Assembly (NCBI RefSeq): GCF_031764535.1
Contig: NZ_CP134499.1
Location: 3,286,001-3,350,000 of the forward strand
Origin: Pseudomonas sp. SG20056
Lineage (GTDB): Bacteria > Pseudomonadota > Gammaproteobacteria > Pseudomonadales > Pseudomonadaceae
Direction of reading: 5' to 3'
DNA: 64,000 bases
Shown: piece after piece, positions 34,193 through 41,672 of the stretch
How positions within the stretch are numbered: position 1 is the first letter of the stretch
Layout of the letters: each line of letters begins with the position of its first letter
The notes under the pieces: model-generated
Told to the model about the DNA's origin: nothing
Database searches by the model: none
The model's input: only the letters and a program-made list of their open reading frames with translations
Program-made: the position numbers and the translations under genes

Positions 34193-34215
34193 AAGCCGCC
34201 TACGGGCGGTTTTTT
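34193..34215 (+). terminator. Terminator after cI
   Basis: CCGCC, loop TACG, GGCGG followed by six T (34210-34215). Confidence 0.82.
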
Positions 34216-34246
34216 CATGCCCAGCGAAATTTTATAAGTATTACTG

Positions 34247-34275
34247 TTGACTTAATAAAGTAGTAACGCTAATTT
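34247..34275 (+). promoter_or_regulatory. Early rightward promoter
   Basis: TTGACT (34247-34252), 17-bp spacer, TAATTT (34270-34275), directly upstream of the first hairpin site and gene of the rightward operon. It lies outside the cI-cro intergenic region, beyond cI. Confidence 0.7.
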
Positions 34276-34280
34276 TCATC

Positions 34281-34309
34281 GCGTACCCACTCTCACATTC
34301 GGAGTACGC
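34281..34309 (+). ncRNA. ACTCTCAC-loop RNA hairpin, site P1
   Basis: GCGTACCC and GGAGTACGC (one bulged A) enclose ACTCTCACATTC. The 3' arm holds the GGAG ribosome-binding site of the gene at 34313. Confidence 0.65.
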
Positions 34310-34312
34310 AAC

Positions 34313-34504
34313 ATGCAAACGACACAGCACACACGCTGCCCGGTGCTTCTGCACCCGGCCTGCACCACCAACCCTGACGCCATCCGCGCCGTCCAGCAGG
34401 CCACCGGCCGCTTCGTCGTGCTCGATGGTGGCCGCCCCACACTCAAGCAACCCACCACCCTGCCAGCCTTCGAGGACTTTGGCCCGTGGGGAGGTGCTGC
34501 ATGA
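34313..34504 (+). CDS. Small early phage protein, unknown
   Basis: A 63-aa protein (MQTTQHTRCPVLLHPACTTN) with two cysteines, no membrane segment. First gene after the early promoter. GGAG precedes the ATG by 8 bases but lies in the stem of hairpin P1. The next gene starts inside its stop (ATGA). Confidence 0.6.
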   Translation: MQTTQHTRCPVLLHPACTTNPDAIRAVQQATGRFVVLDGGRPTLKQPTTLPAFEDFGPWGGAA

Positions 34505-34779
34505 GTACTCGCCACCAAAACAACCTCGCCGGTCTACGTGCCTGCCTGCTCAGCACCCTGAATAAACTCCGCGCGGCTCGTAACCATGACGACCTGAATG
34601 CCGAGTTCTATATCGCACTGGGCATGACCATCGCCGCCAGCACACTGGCGGCTATAAACAGCGCCGCCAGCGACCGGCTACATGACCTGGCCCTCAACGC
34701 CAGTGAACACCGCTCTAAAGAGCTGACGGCCATCTGCATCGCAGACCGCCAGGCAGCCATTCAGGGAGCAGCCGCATGA
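34501..34779 (+). CDS. Small early phage protein, unknown
   Basis: A 92-aa helical protein (MSTRHQNNLAGLRACLLSTLN). The ATG at 34501 overlaps the preceding stop; an in-frame ATG at 34486 is less likely. The stop overlaps the next gene by 4 bp. Function unknown. Confidence 0.6.
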   Translation: MSTRHQNNLAGLRACLLSTLNKLRAARNHDDLNAEFYIALGMTIAASTLAAINSAASDRLHDLALNASEHRSKELTAICIADRQAAIQGAAA

Positions 34780-35345
34780 GCCAGATTCTGATCGGCCTCG
34801 CCGGCAAGGCCCGCACCGGCAAAGACACGGTTGCCCGCTACCTGGCGGCACACCTCTCCCTGATCAGCTACGCCTTCGCCGACCCGCTCAAGCAGGCCCT
34901 GGCTGGCATGTTCCACCTCACCGCAGCTCAACTGGAAGGTGCCGAGAAGGAACAGCCCCTCCCCTGGCTTGGCAAAGCCCCACGCGAGCTGATGCAGCTA
35001 CTCGGCACCGAATGGGGCCGCGACCTGGTGCACCCGCAGCTCTGGCTGTTGCTGGCCGAGCAGAACCTGCAGCTGCTCGCCGAGCACAACCAGGCCATGC
35101 AGGGCGTGGTGATCCGCGACGTGCGCTTTAACAACGAAGCGGACTGGGTGCGCAGCAAAGGCGGCGTGATTCTGCACATCACCCGGGCAGATGCCGCCGC
35201 AGTGGCCATGCACCCAAGCGAGAGCGGCGTCACCCACCGGCCTGGCGACCTCTCCCTGGCCAACGATGGCACGTTCGAGCAGCTGTATGACGAGCTGGAA
35301 AGCCTGATCCGTGTGCTGCTGCGCTCAAAGCGCAACGCTGCCTGA
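34776..35345 (+). CDS. Deoxynucleoside monophosphate kinase-like P-loop protein
   Basis: A 189-aa P-loop kinase. Walker A is GLAGKARTGKDT at residues 7-18, followed by FADPLKQALAGMFHL, LMQLLGTEWGRD and the Arg-containing VVIRDVRFNNEADW, the layout of phage dNMP kinases. It would feed dNTP synthesis during replication. It is in an overlapping gene string. Confidence 0.82.
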   Translation: MSQILIGLAGKARTGKDTVARYLAAHLSLISYAFADPLKQALAGMFHLTAAQLEGAEKEQPLPWLGKAPRELMQLLGTEWGRDLVHPQLWLLLAEQNLQLLAEHNQAMQGVVIRDVRFNNEADWVRSKGGVILHITRADAAAVAMHPSESGVTHRPGDLSLANDGTFEQLYDELESLIRVLLRSKRNAA

Positions 35346-35355
35346 GGCCCGCACC

Positions 35356-35649
35356 ATGAACCGCACCGTTAAAGAGGCTGCCCAGGTACTGGGCATCACC
35401 GAACCCGCTCTGCGCAAACACCTGCGGGCCACCAACGCACTCAACCGCGACGGCACCTTGGCAGCAAGGCATCACAACGGCGGCAAGCTGTTCATGCAGG
35501 CGCGCGTCACTCACGTTAAACCCGCCAACCGCGCGCCCATCACCAAGCACTACGCCGTACTGATGGTCACCGAGGTGGGTATCGACTGGCTGGCCGCGCA
35601 GATGGGCATCGAAATCAAGGAAATCCCGCAGAAGGAAAGCGCCGCATGA
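35356..35649 (+). CDS. KilAC-type antirepressor-like protein
   Basis: A 97-aa protein resembling the C-terminal antirepressor domain: VKEAAQVLGITEPALRKHLR, then a beta/helical part ending VTEVGIDWLAAQ. A full antirepressor would also have an N-terminal BRO or Rha-type domain; this is the isolated C-domain. The ATG at 35356 follows the kinase stop by 10 bases. It may counter a repressor or be regulatory. Confidence 0.7.
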   Translation: MNRTVKEAAQVLGITEPALRKHLRATNALNRDGTLAARHHNGGKLFMQARVTHVKPANRAPITKHYAVLMVTEVGIDWLAAQMGIEIKEIPQKESAA

Positions 35650-36008
35650 GCAACCCCATCACCGACGCCATTGGCGTGGTCAAGCTGGCCGGCATGCACT
35701 TCCAGAACCCGACAGCCGTGCCGGCTGCCGTTGTGCGTGATGCGTCCAACGAAGTACTGCAACGCCTGGAGGCCATCCAGCCCGAGGCACTGCACCTGGT
35801 GGCGCTTTACACCGGGTTGCTGGCAATCACCCCGGCCGGCTGGTTGCCGCACGTCACCCTCACCACTGACCCGGTGCGCCCCTTCGGCGCCGTAGTCACC
35901 GACGAAGCCGGCAACATCGCCGCCCGCGACAAAGGCAAGACTGTCGACAGTCTCGTCGCGCTGTTGCGGCTCCGGCTACCGGCGGGGCGCGGGGTGGCCC
36001 AGGCATGA
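35646..36008 (+). CDS. Early phage protein, unknown
   Basis: A 120-aa alpha/beta protein (MSNPITDAIGVVKLAGMHF). It overlaps its neighbours on both sides (4 bp each). No recognised domain. Confidence 0.55.
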   Translation: MSNPITDAIGVVKLAGMHFQNPTAVPAAVVRDASNEVLQRLEAIQPEALHLVALYTGLLAITPAGWLPHVTLTTDPVRPFGAVVTDEAGNIAARDKGKTVDSLVALLRLRLPAGRGVAQA

Positions 36009-36241
36009 CAACGCTGGAACTGCTGCAGCAACGCTGGAAGGCTAACAGCCTGCCACTGGCCCAGGTGCGCGAGCACTACTTCCCGCACATCAAAACGGAC
36101 AAGCGCCTACGCGCCCTGCTCCGTTCCGGAGAAGTGCAGCTGCCCACCTTCAAACACTCCAAGTCGCGCTTGGCGCCGTTACACGTACGCCTCTCCGACT
36201 TGGCCGAGTACCTGGATTCCTGCGCGGCGGCTGCAGCTTGA
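36005..36241 (+). CDS. PrtN-like (pyocin activator-type) small regulator
   Basis: A 78-aa protein with the short PrtN pattern: a leading helix (TLELLQQRWKANSLPLAQVRE), then YFPHIKTDKRLRALLRSG, then LPTFKHSKSRLAPLHVRLSDLAEYLD. In Pseudomonas PrtN activates pyocin genes after DNA damage. In a prophage early operon it may activate phage late genes or tune host pyocin genes; this is inference. Family call is from motif reading only. Confidence 0.68.
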   Translation: MTTLELLQQRWKANSLPLAQVREHYFPHIKTDKRLRALLRSGEVQLPTFKHSKSRLAPLHVRLSDLAEYLDSCAAAAA

Positions 36242-36303
36242 AGCAGCCAACAACACGGAGGATTGGCAGCCATGTAACAGAACCAGCAAACCTCACCCCA
36301 TCA

Positions 36304-36343
36304 GAAGCGCCCCCGAAGGGGCGCTTCACCGGACTCTCACCCG
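36304..36343 (+). ncRNA. Hairpin plus short ACTCTCAC stem-loop, site P2
   Basis: GAAGCGCCCC-CGAA-GGGGCGCTTC (36304-36327) is a perfect 10-bp stem with no U-run after it. It is followed by CGG-ACTCTCAC-CCG (36330-36343), the same loop on a 3-bp stem. Confidence 0.5.
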
Positions 36344-36363
36344 TACCACATGAGACACAGCAC

Positions 36364-36705
36364 ATGAGCAAACGCCCCTTCATGGACACCCTGCGCGAGA
36401 TCGAGATGGGTGGCCTGCTGGACGAGCTGACCGACGCCCAGCACAACCTGATCGACCTGATCCGCCTCACCAACAAGTCCGGCGCACTGACCATCACCCT
36501 CAACTACAAGCCCGAGGGCGCTGGGCAGATCACCGTCAAGGCAGAGGTGAAGGCCAAAGAGCCGAAGCTGCCGCGTGGTAGCTCCCTGTTCTTCCTCACC
36601 CCAGAAGGCAACCTCAGCCGCCGCGACCCACGCCAGCAACAGATGGACTTGCGCCCGGTGGGCAACGAAGAAACCCCAGGCGAACTGCGCAAGGTCGCCG
36701 ACTAA
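36364..36705 (+). CDS. Early phage protein, unknown
   Basis: A 113-aa protein (MSKRPFMDTLREIEMGGLLD). The first part is helical; the second is beta-rich with a positively charged stretch. The ATG at 36364 is chosen because the upstream in-frame ATG (36238) runs through the hairpins. No family recognised; phages often have a small protein here, before the DUF2303 gene. Confidence 0.6.
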   Translation: MSKRPFMDTLREIEMGGLLDELTDAQHNLIDLIRLTNKSGALTITLNYKPEGAGQITVKAEVKAKEPKLPRGSSLFFLTPEGNLSRRDPRQQQMDLRPVGNEETPGELRKVAD

Positions 36706-36738
36706 CCCTCTCTCACAACCGCTCACAGGAGCACCCCG

Positions 36739-37560
36739 ATGAAAGAAGCAATCAACCAGCTGGTCGCCCTCGCCCAGGGCCTCGGCAAACCCTTCAACAT
36801 TGAGCAGATCAAGGCGCCGCTGGCTTTGGTACCGCAAGGCCTCGACCTGCACGTGCTCGAGCAGCACCTGCCTGCCCCCACTCGCACCAAGCAAAACCTG
36901 ACGGTGCTGGATGCAGCGACCTTTATCGAATACGTAAAGCGCTTCACCACCAGCGCCACCGTAGTGTTCTGCAACGGCGCCAACGGCCGCACCTTCCGCG
37001 CGGTGTTCGACTATCACCAGCCAGACCAGCCGGCCTGGGGCTCGCACTCTGCCTCCTACGCCTGCCCGCTCACCGTCGAGTGGGGCAACTGGAAGGCCAC
37101 TGACCGCAAGCGCCTGAGCCAGGCCGACTTCGCCGAGTTCATTGAGGACAACGTAAAGGACGTGGTCACCAACGAGCAGACCCCAGGCGCACCAAGCGCC
37201 GCCGACATGCTGGAGATCAGCCGCACCCTGCAAGCGCAGAAGAACATCACCTTCCGCCAAGGCACACGCCTCGACAACGGTCAGGTGCAGCTGACCTACA
37301 ACGAGGAGATCGACGGCCGTGCTGGTGAAGCTGGCCAGCTGCGTATCCCCGAGCAGTTCTACATCGGCGTGAAGCCTTTCATCGGTGGCGAAGCATTCCT
37401 GGTTACCGCCCGCTTCCGCTACCGCATCGTCGAAGGCCGCCTGCAGGTTTGGTACGAACTGGTGCGCCCGGACAAGGTGCTCGAGGAAGCCTACGAGGCG
37501 GTACGCAAGACCATCAGCGCAGGCATCGGCGAAGTGCCGATGTACGAAGCCACCCTTTAA
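36739..37560 (+). CDS. DUF2303 family phage protein
   Basis: A 273-aa protein. MKEAINQLVALAQGLGKPF, FIEYVKRFTTSATVVFCN, VFDYHQPDQPAWGSHSASY and the C-terminal FYIGVKPFIGGEAFLVTARF match the DUF2303 pattern of many tailed phages and prophages. Function is not known; the family usually lies among recombination or replication genes. The ATG follows a CTCTCAC-containing spacer and an AGGAG site. Confidence 0.8.
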   Translation: MKEAINQLVALAQGLGKPFNIEQIKAPLALVPQGLDLHVLEQHLPAPTRTKQNLTVLDAATFIEYVKRFTTSATVVFCNGANGRTFRAVFDYHQPDQPAWGSHSASYACPLTVEWGNWKATDRKRLSQADFAEFIEDNVKDVVTNEQTPGAPSAADMLEISRTLQAQKNITFRQGTRLDNGQVQLTYNEEIDGRAGEAGQLRIPEQFYIGVKPFIGGEAFLVTARFRYRIVEGRLQVWYELVRPDKVLEEAYEAVRKTISAGIGEVPMYEATL

Positions 37561-37573
37561 CCCGTCGCAACAC

Positions 37574-37611
37574 CCCGCCGCCGGACTCTCACATTAATTC
37601 CCGGCGGCGGG
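37574..37611 (+). ncRNA. ACTCTCAC-loop RNA hairpin, site P4
   Basis: CCCGCCGCCGG (37574-37584) and CCGGCGGCGGG (37601-37611) are a perfect 11-bp stem around the loop ACTCTCACATTAATTC. It lies between the DUF2303 gene and the next ATG (37631). Confidence 0.72.
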
Positions 37612-37630
37612 CTCTACGAGGACACAGCAC

Positions 37631-38395
37631 ATGTCACACAGCATCCAGCTTCAAATCATCGCCGCAATCGCTGTAATCACCCTGATCGGCCTGGCCGTAT
37701 GGGCCTACCGCTCCGCTCAGAAGGCCCACGTAAAAGGCTATGACCTGGGCTACGACGACGCCAAGCGCGGCCACGAGCTGCGCATCGCCGATCATCAGCA
37801 CGAGATCGAGCACCTGCAGCTCAAAGCAGCCAACCAACGCGCCGCCCACCAGCTGGAGCGCGACGCGATCATCCAAGACGCTGACGCCCGCATTGCCATT
37901 TTCGCCCGCCGCGCAGCAGCCTGCACCGAGGCAGACCTCAACACGCTTACCGCCGCAGCCAACCAACTAGCATTAGCGAACACCACCTACAAAAGCATGC
38001 ACGCCGAAGACCCGGCCCGCTTCGCCCACCAGATGCAGCTGCAACTGATCAACCTGGCAGAGCGTATGCGGGTTGCGCTTGACCAACCCAACGATGCCCA
38101 GCAGCCACCAGCTGATGACATCCTCACCTTCGCTGCCAACGTATCGCCCAACGGCAAAAGCTGGCTGGTTTACGGGCCAGATCGTTGCGGCAAAACCAGC
38201 AACGCAAGCGCCATCGCAGACGCGCTCGGCCTGACTGCTGTGCTCGACGACTGGCAACCGGGCTACCGTGTACCCACCTCCAAAACCCTGGTACTTACCA
38301 CCGCCACCCCGCCGTTCCCTGAATTCGTACGGCGCGTGCTGTCCTTCGATCAGGCTATGAGCCTGGTGGCTTCCAAGAAGGGGGTGGCAGCATGA
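37631..38395 (+). CDS. Membrane-anchored coiled-coil protein fused to a small P-loop domain
   Basis: A 254-aa protein in three parts: an N-terminal membrane helix (IIAAIAVITLIGLAVWAY), a charged coiled coil (residues about 35-150), and a C-terminal P-loop domain with Walker A VYGPDRCGKTSNASAIA, LDDWQPGYRVP and later LVLTTATPPFPEF. The P-loop part resembles small phage NTPase-like proteins. Fusing it to a membrane anchor is unusual. Role unknown; the coiled coil could link the P-loop domain to the membrane. Confidence 0.62.
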   Translation: MSHSIQLQIIAAIAVITLIGLAVWAYRSAQKAHVKGYDLGYDDAKRGHELRIADHQHEIEHLQLKAANQRAAHQLERDAIIQDADARIAIFARRAAACTEADLNTLTAAANQLALANTTYKSMHAEDPARFAHQMQLQLINLAERMRVALDQPNDAQQPPADDILTFAANVSPNGKSWLVYGPDRCGKTSNASAIADALGLTAVLDDWQPGYRVPTSKTLVLTTATPPFPEFVRRVLSFDQAMSLVASKKGVAA

Positions 38396-38967
38396 CTTGG
38401 ATCATCACTCGCAGCGGCCAGAAGTTCGACCTGGCAAATCCAACTGCCGCCATGGTGCACCCGGCCGATATCGCCCACAGCCTGAGCATGCAGTGCCGGT
38501 TCAACGGCCACTCCATCGACTTCTACAGCGTGGCGCAGCACTGTTGCCTGGTGGCAGACCTAGTACCGGCCGAGCATCAACTGCATGCGTTGCTGCATGA
38601 TGCCACCGAGGCCTACGTGGGCGACATGGTCCGTCCGCTGAAAGAGGCCATGCGTGACCGCGCCACATACCTGGGCACCACCTGCCTATACGAAGCAACC
38701 GAGCAACGGGTGTGGGAGGCCATCTGCGAACGCTTCAACCTTGACCCGGTTCTGCCAGCCAGCGTGAAGCACGCCGACCTGGAGGCACTGGCGACCGAAA
38801 AGCGCGATCTCATGCGCTACCACCCCGCCCCTTGGCCATGCCTGGAGGGGATCGACCCGTCACCCTCAGAGCTAGAGCCGTGGCAACCCAGCGCTGCAGC
38901 AATTTACTACCAAAATCGCCTGATGGAGTTGCTTAGCACCACGCACCGGCGGAGGGCACTAGCATGA
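38392..38967 (+). CDS. HD-domain phosphohydrolase (5'-deoxynucleotidase-like)
   Basis: A 191-aa protein with an HD domain: VAQHCCLVA provides the first His, LLHDATEAYVGD the HD pair, and SVKHADLEAL the last Asp. YfbR/YfdR-like enzymes hydrolyse deoxynucleoside monophosphates, which fits next to a dNMP kinase. It overlaps the preceding gene by 4 bp. Confidence 0.8.
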   Translation: MTWIITRSGQKFDLANPTAAMVHPADIAHSLSMQCRFNGHSIDFYSVAQHCCLVADLVPAEHQLHALLHDATEAYVGDMVRPLKEAMRDRATYLGTTCLYEATEQRVWEAICERFNLDPVLPASVKHADLEALATEKRDLMRYHPAPWPCLEGIDPSPSELEPWQPSAAAIYYQNRLMELLSTTHRRRALA

Positions 38968-38969
38968 GA

Positions 38970-39587
38970 TCAGTACCTTTCCAAAGAATCGAAAAAGCCG
39001 ATAAGCGTGGCCTCTTGGTTTCTAAGCCCCTTCAAACGCTTCCCCAACTCATTTCGCTCGGCGCTCCAGTCATGAGCCAAGGTCAAGTGATTCACCTGTG
39101 CAATCTGCTCTGCATAAAGCGCGGCGCTTTTAAGCTCCAACACAAAAGAAACCATCTCATTGCCGAAGGTCACAAGCTCAAGGTCTACGTAGCTTTTAGC
39201 GACGCGAGCCAAAGACAGAGCCGCATCCCTCGCATCACCAAACCTACCTATTCCACTCATTCGATGGATTGCCACTTCGTGGTGCCCGATCAAATCCTGG
39301 GTCAAGGAAAGAACAGCATTCACGCTATCAATCCTGCGCTTACGCTCGTCAATAGCGGCAAGCTGCATCTCATGACGCTTCTGCCAGGCTGGCACTGCCA
39401 CAGCAACCGCGACCGCAAGCAAGCCACCCAATGCCTGCACCCAACCCGCAGTATCTGGTGGCAACCAGCCATGCCGCACCCAGTAGGCAACCGAGCCAAC
39501 AAGCAGCCAAAGTCCGGCTCCGACACCAAGGGCTACCCACAAGGCCACCAGAGTTCTATTAATCATCAGTTCTTTGAAACTCACCAT
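38970..39587 (-). CDS. WVQA-family small membrane protein, copy 2
   Basis: A 205-aa protein starting MVSFKELMINRTLVALWVAL, with one hydrophobic N-terminal helix and a second after the motif TAGWVQALGGLLAVAVAVAV, then a helical region. The ATG at 39587 is chosen where the protein-like sequence begins; the frame is open further upstream but that part looks random. It runs opposite to the surrounding early operon and stops 2 bp after the HD gene ends. It shares only the GWVQAxG region with copies 1 and 3. Confidence 0.6.
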   Translation of the reverse strand: MVSFKELMINRTLVALWVALGVGAGLWLLVGSVAYWVRHGWLPPDTAGWVQALGGLLAVAVAVAVPAWQKRHEMQLAAIDERKRRIDSVNAVLSLTQDLIGHHEVAIHRMSGIGRFGDARDAALSLARVAKSYVDLELVTFGNEMVSFVLELKSAALYAEQIAQVNHLTLAHDWSAERNELGKRLKGLRNQEATLIGFFDSLERY

Positions 39588-39809
39588 TGCACCCGGTCTG
39601 TTGCCAACTACTTGCGAACAAGCTTGCACACTACTTACCCGCGAGTCCACGGAGGTGCAGCAGCAGGCATTAATGCTCCTGATCTTCAAGCCGCCACTTC
39701 CCTCGCATACCCCATGACAGGCGTGCGCCCGGCGCGCAAGTTGAGCACCCCGCTCCGCTCCCAATTCCGCCCGCCCGCGCAGCTTGTCGAGGGGTATAAG
39801 CCAGACCAC

Positions 39810-40409
39810 TCAGCGTGCTTGGCGCACAGCCTTGGCATGCGCAGTGATCTCGTCGAGCATTTGCTTCGCGTCCGCTTTGTATTGCGCGATAGGAATATCT
39901 CGCTGCGTAGGGGAAAGACTCTTGCTGGACCGCAAAGTAAAAATGCAGCCAGCCAAAAGCACCCTGAGTTGAAAGCAGAAGCCCGCACGATTCATATCGG
40001 GGTCATCATCGAAATTTTGGTTCAGCCTACCGAGCATGACTTGAAGAACGTCTGCAACTCTGGCATCAGCAAGATCCACCCCCGGCTGATGCTTATCAGC
40101 AACCACATTGCTCATAATTTGCTCCAGCTCAAGGGCAAAGAAAGCAAGCCGCGATGCGAACCCCAAAAACCGATCTTGCTCATCTGCCCTACTGTTTCGC
40201 TCAGCGACAGCATGCTGGTGGTTAGCGATAACCAAGGCAGCGGCAATAGCGCCAACACTACCAATTGCCTGCACCCAAGCAGGAGCACTCTCGCCCCCCC
40301 ACGGCAGGGAAATCAGTCCCCAGGCTGGCAGCAACACCAATGGCGAGAGCAGCAGCACCTGGGCCACCTGAGCCAGGGTAAAGCGTATGTGGAACTCCCT
40401 ATCAAACAT
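39810..40409 (-). CDS. WVQA-family small membrane protein, copy 3
   Basis: A 199-aa protein starting MFDREFHIRFTLAQVAQVLL with two hydrophobic helices; APAWVQAIGSVGAIAAALVI contains the family motif at the start of the second. GGGAGG lies five bases before the ATG. The remainder is helical with a basic C-terminus. It is opposite to the early operon, upstream of copy 2 on the same strand. Confidence 0.65.
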   Translation of the reverse strand: MFDREFHIRFTLAQVAQVLLLSPLVLLPAWGLISLPWGGESAPAWVQAIGSVGAIAAALVIANHQHAVAERNSRADEQDRFLGFASRLAFFALELEQIMSNVVADKHQPGVDLADARVADVLQVMLGRLNQNFDDDPDMNRAGFCFQLRVLLAGCIFTLRSSKSLSPTQRDIPIAQYKADAKQMLDEITAHAKAVRQAR

Positions 40410-40480
40410 ATCAACCTCCCGCCGCTACTAATGGCCGCGAGCTTGCCGGTTACTAGCACCTACGTCCAGCGAGGTGTGTC

Positions 40481-41335
40481 ATGACCATCACTGCCCCCGT
40501 CATCCGCTACCACGGCGGGAAGTTTCGCCTGGCCACCTGGGTGCTCGATCACTTCCCACCACACAAGTGCTATGTCGAGCCCTTTGGCGGCGCGGCCGGA
40601 GTGCTGATCCAAAAGCCGCGCGCTTATGCAGAGGTCTACAACGATCTGGACGGCGATATCGTCAATCTGTTCCGCGTGCTGCAGGATAAGCAGAGCAGCC
40701 AACGCTTGATCGAACTGCTGACCATAACCCCATATGCACGAACGGAGTTCGAGCTGGCCTGGCAGGCGGCCGAAGATCCAATCGAATGCGCCCGCCGCCT
40801 GATCATCCGTGCCCAGATGGGGTTCGGTTCAGCCGGCGCTAGCAAGAGCATCACAGGGTTTCGCATCGACACAGCCAGGGCCTACGGCACCGCCCAGCAG
40901 CTATGGGCACGCTACCCGGCCCACCTGGCGCTGGTCTGCCAGCGGCTCACCGGCGTGTTGATCGAGAACCGCCCAGCCGTTGAGGTGCTGCATGCCCACG
41001 ACGCACCTGAAACCCTGCACTACGTTGACCCGCCCTACATGCACGATACCCGCGTGCGCGGGTCGCAGAAGGGCAGGTACTACCGGCACGAAATGAGCGA
41101 TCGGGAACACGCCGAGCTGCTGGCCACCCTCAAAACCCTGCGCGGCTTCGTGGTTGTGAGCGGCTATCCAAGCGAGCTGTATCAGGCGGAGCTGGAAGGC
41201 TGGACGATGAATACCACAACGTCCCGCATCAGCGCCGGCCGAGGCGGCAGCACCCGCCAGGAATGCCTATGGATCAACCCCGCCTGTATGGATGCACTGC
41301 ATCAGCGCGGACTCGCACTTGAGGGAGCAGCATGA
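40481..41335 (+). CDS. D12-class DNA adenine N6-methyltransferase
   Basis: A 284-aa methylase: the SAM motif VIRYHGGKFRLATWVLDHF, YVEPFGGAAGVL, and the catalytic DPPYMHD at about residue 185. GAGG precedes the ATG. It is not a copy of the methylase at 3676-4479; the two are diverged throughout and expressed from early and SOS promoters. It probably marks phage DNA during replication. Confidence 0.85.
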   Translation: MTITAPVIRYHGGKFRLATWVLDHFPPHKCYVEPFGGAAGVLIQKPRAYAEVYNDLDGDIVNLFRVLQDKQSSQRLIELLTITPYARTEFELAWQAAEDPIECARRLIIRAQMGFGSAGASKSITGFRIDTARAYGTAQQLWARYPAHLALVCQRLTGVLIENRPAVEVLHAHDAPETLHYVDPPYMHDTRVRGSQKGRYYRHEMSDREHAELLATLKTLRGFVVVSGYPSELYQAELEGWTMNTTTSRISAGRGGSTRQECLWINPACMDALHQRGLALEGAA

Positions 41336-41646
41336 CCGACCAAAAACCAGAGGATCAAACCGAACTGGTGGCCGCGCTCAAGGCACTCGTGCTGCAGCTC
41401 AGCACCCCGCGCGTGATGCCGGCGGATGAGCTGTGGACCACCGAGGACATTGCCTCCTATTTAAAGCTGGCTGCGGATACCACAGAGCGCCGCGTGGTAA
41501 CCCGTCCGGACTTCCCCGCACCGCTGCAGCCCTGCCTGACTGGAGCCAGAGCAGCAAAGCGCTGGTTTGCGGCCGAGGTCATCGCCTGGGCGCGACAGAA
41601 CCGCTCCAAACTCCCCGCAGGTAGACCCTCACGGCGCGCGGCCTAG
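41332..41646 (+). CDS. Excisionase-like (AlpA type) HTH protein
   Basis: A 104-aa protein with a small winged-helix region: DELWTTEDIASYLKLAADTT, then RVVTRPDFPAPL and WFAAEVIAWARQNR. This is the AlpA/excisionase pattern. It lies upstream of the integrase, overlaps the methylase by 4 bp, and likely directs prophage excision. Confidence 0.72.
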   Translation: MTDQKPEDQTELVAALKALVLQLSTPRVMPADELWTTEDIASYLKLAADTTERRVVTRPDFPAPLQPCLTGARAAKRWFAAEVIAWARQNRSKLPAGRPSRRAA

Positions 41647-41672
41647 ACATCATTGCACTAGCCCCTTCAGCA

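Noticed and set aside
33010..37611. RsmA/CsrA binding sites as explanation for the ACTCTCAC hairpins
   Set aside because: GGA at the loop edge is not present in all members (P1 has CCC), while ACTCTCAC is constant.
38964..40484. A 506-codon plus-strand frame bridging the HD and methylase genes, with stop-start overlaps at both ends
   Set aside because: Its product is rich in Ser, Gln and His and looks random. The minus-strand genes in the same place share the WVQA motif with a third protein, so they are the real ones.
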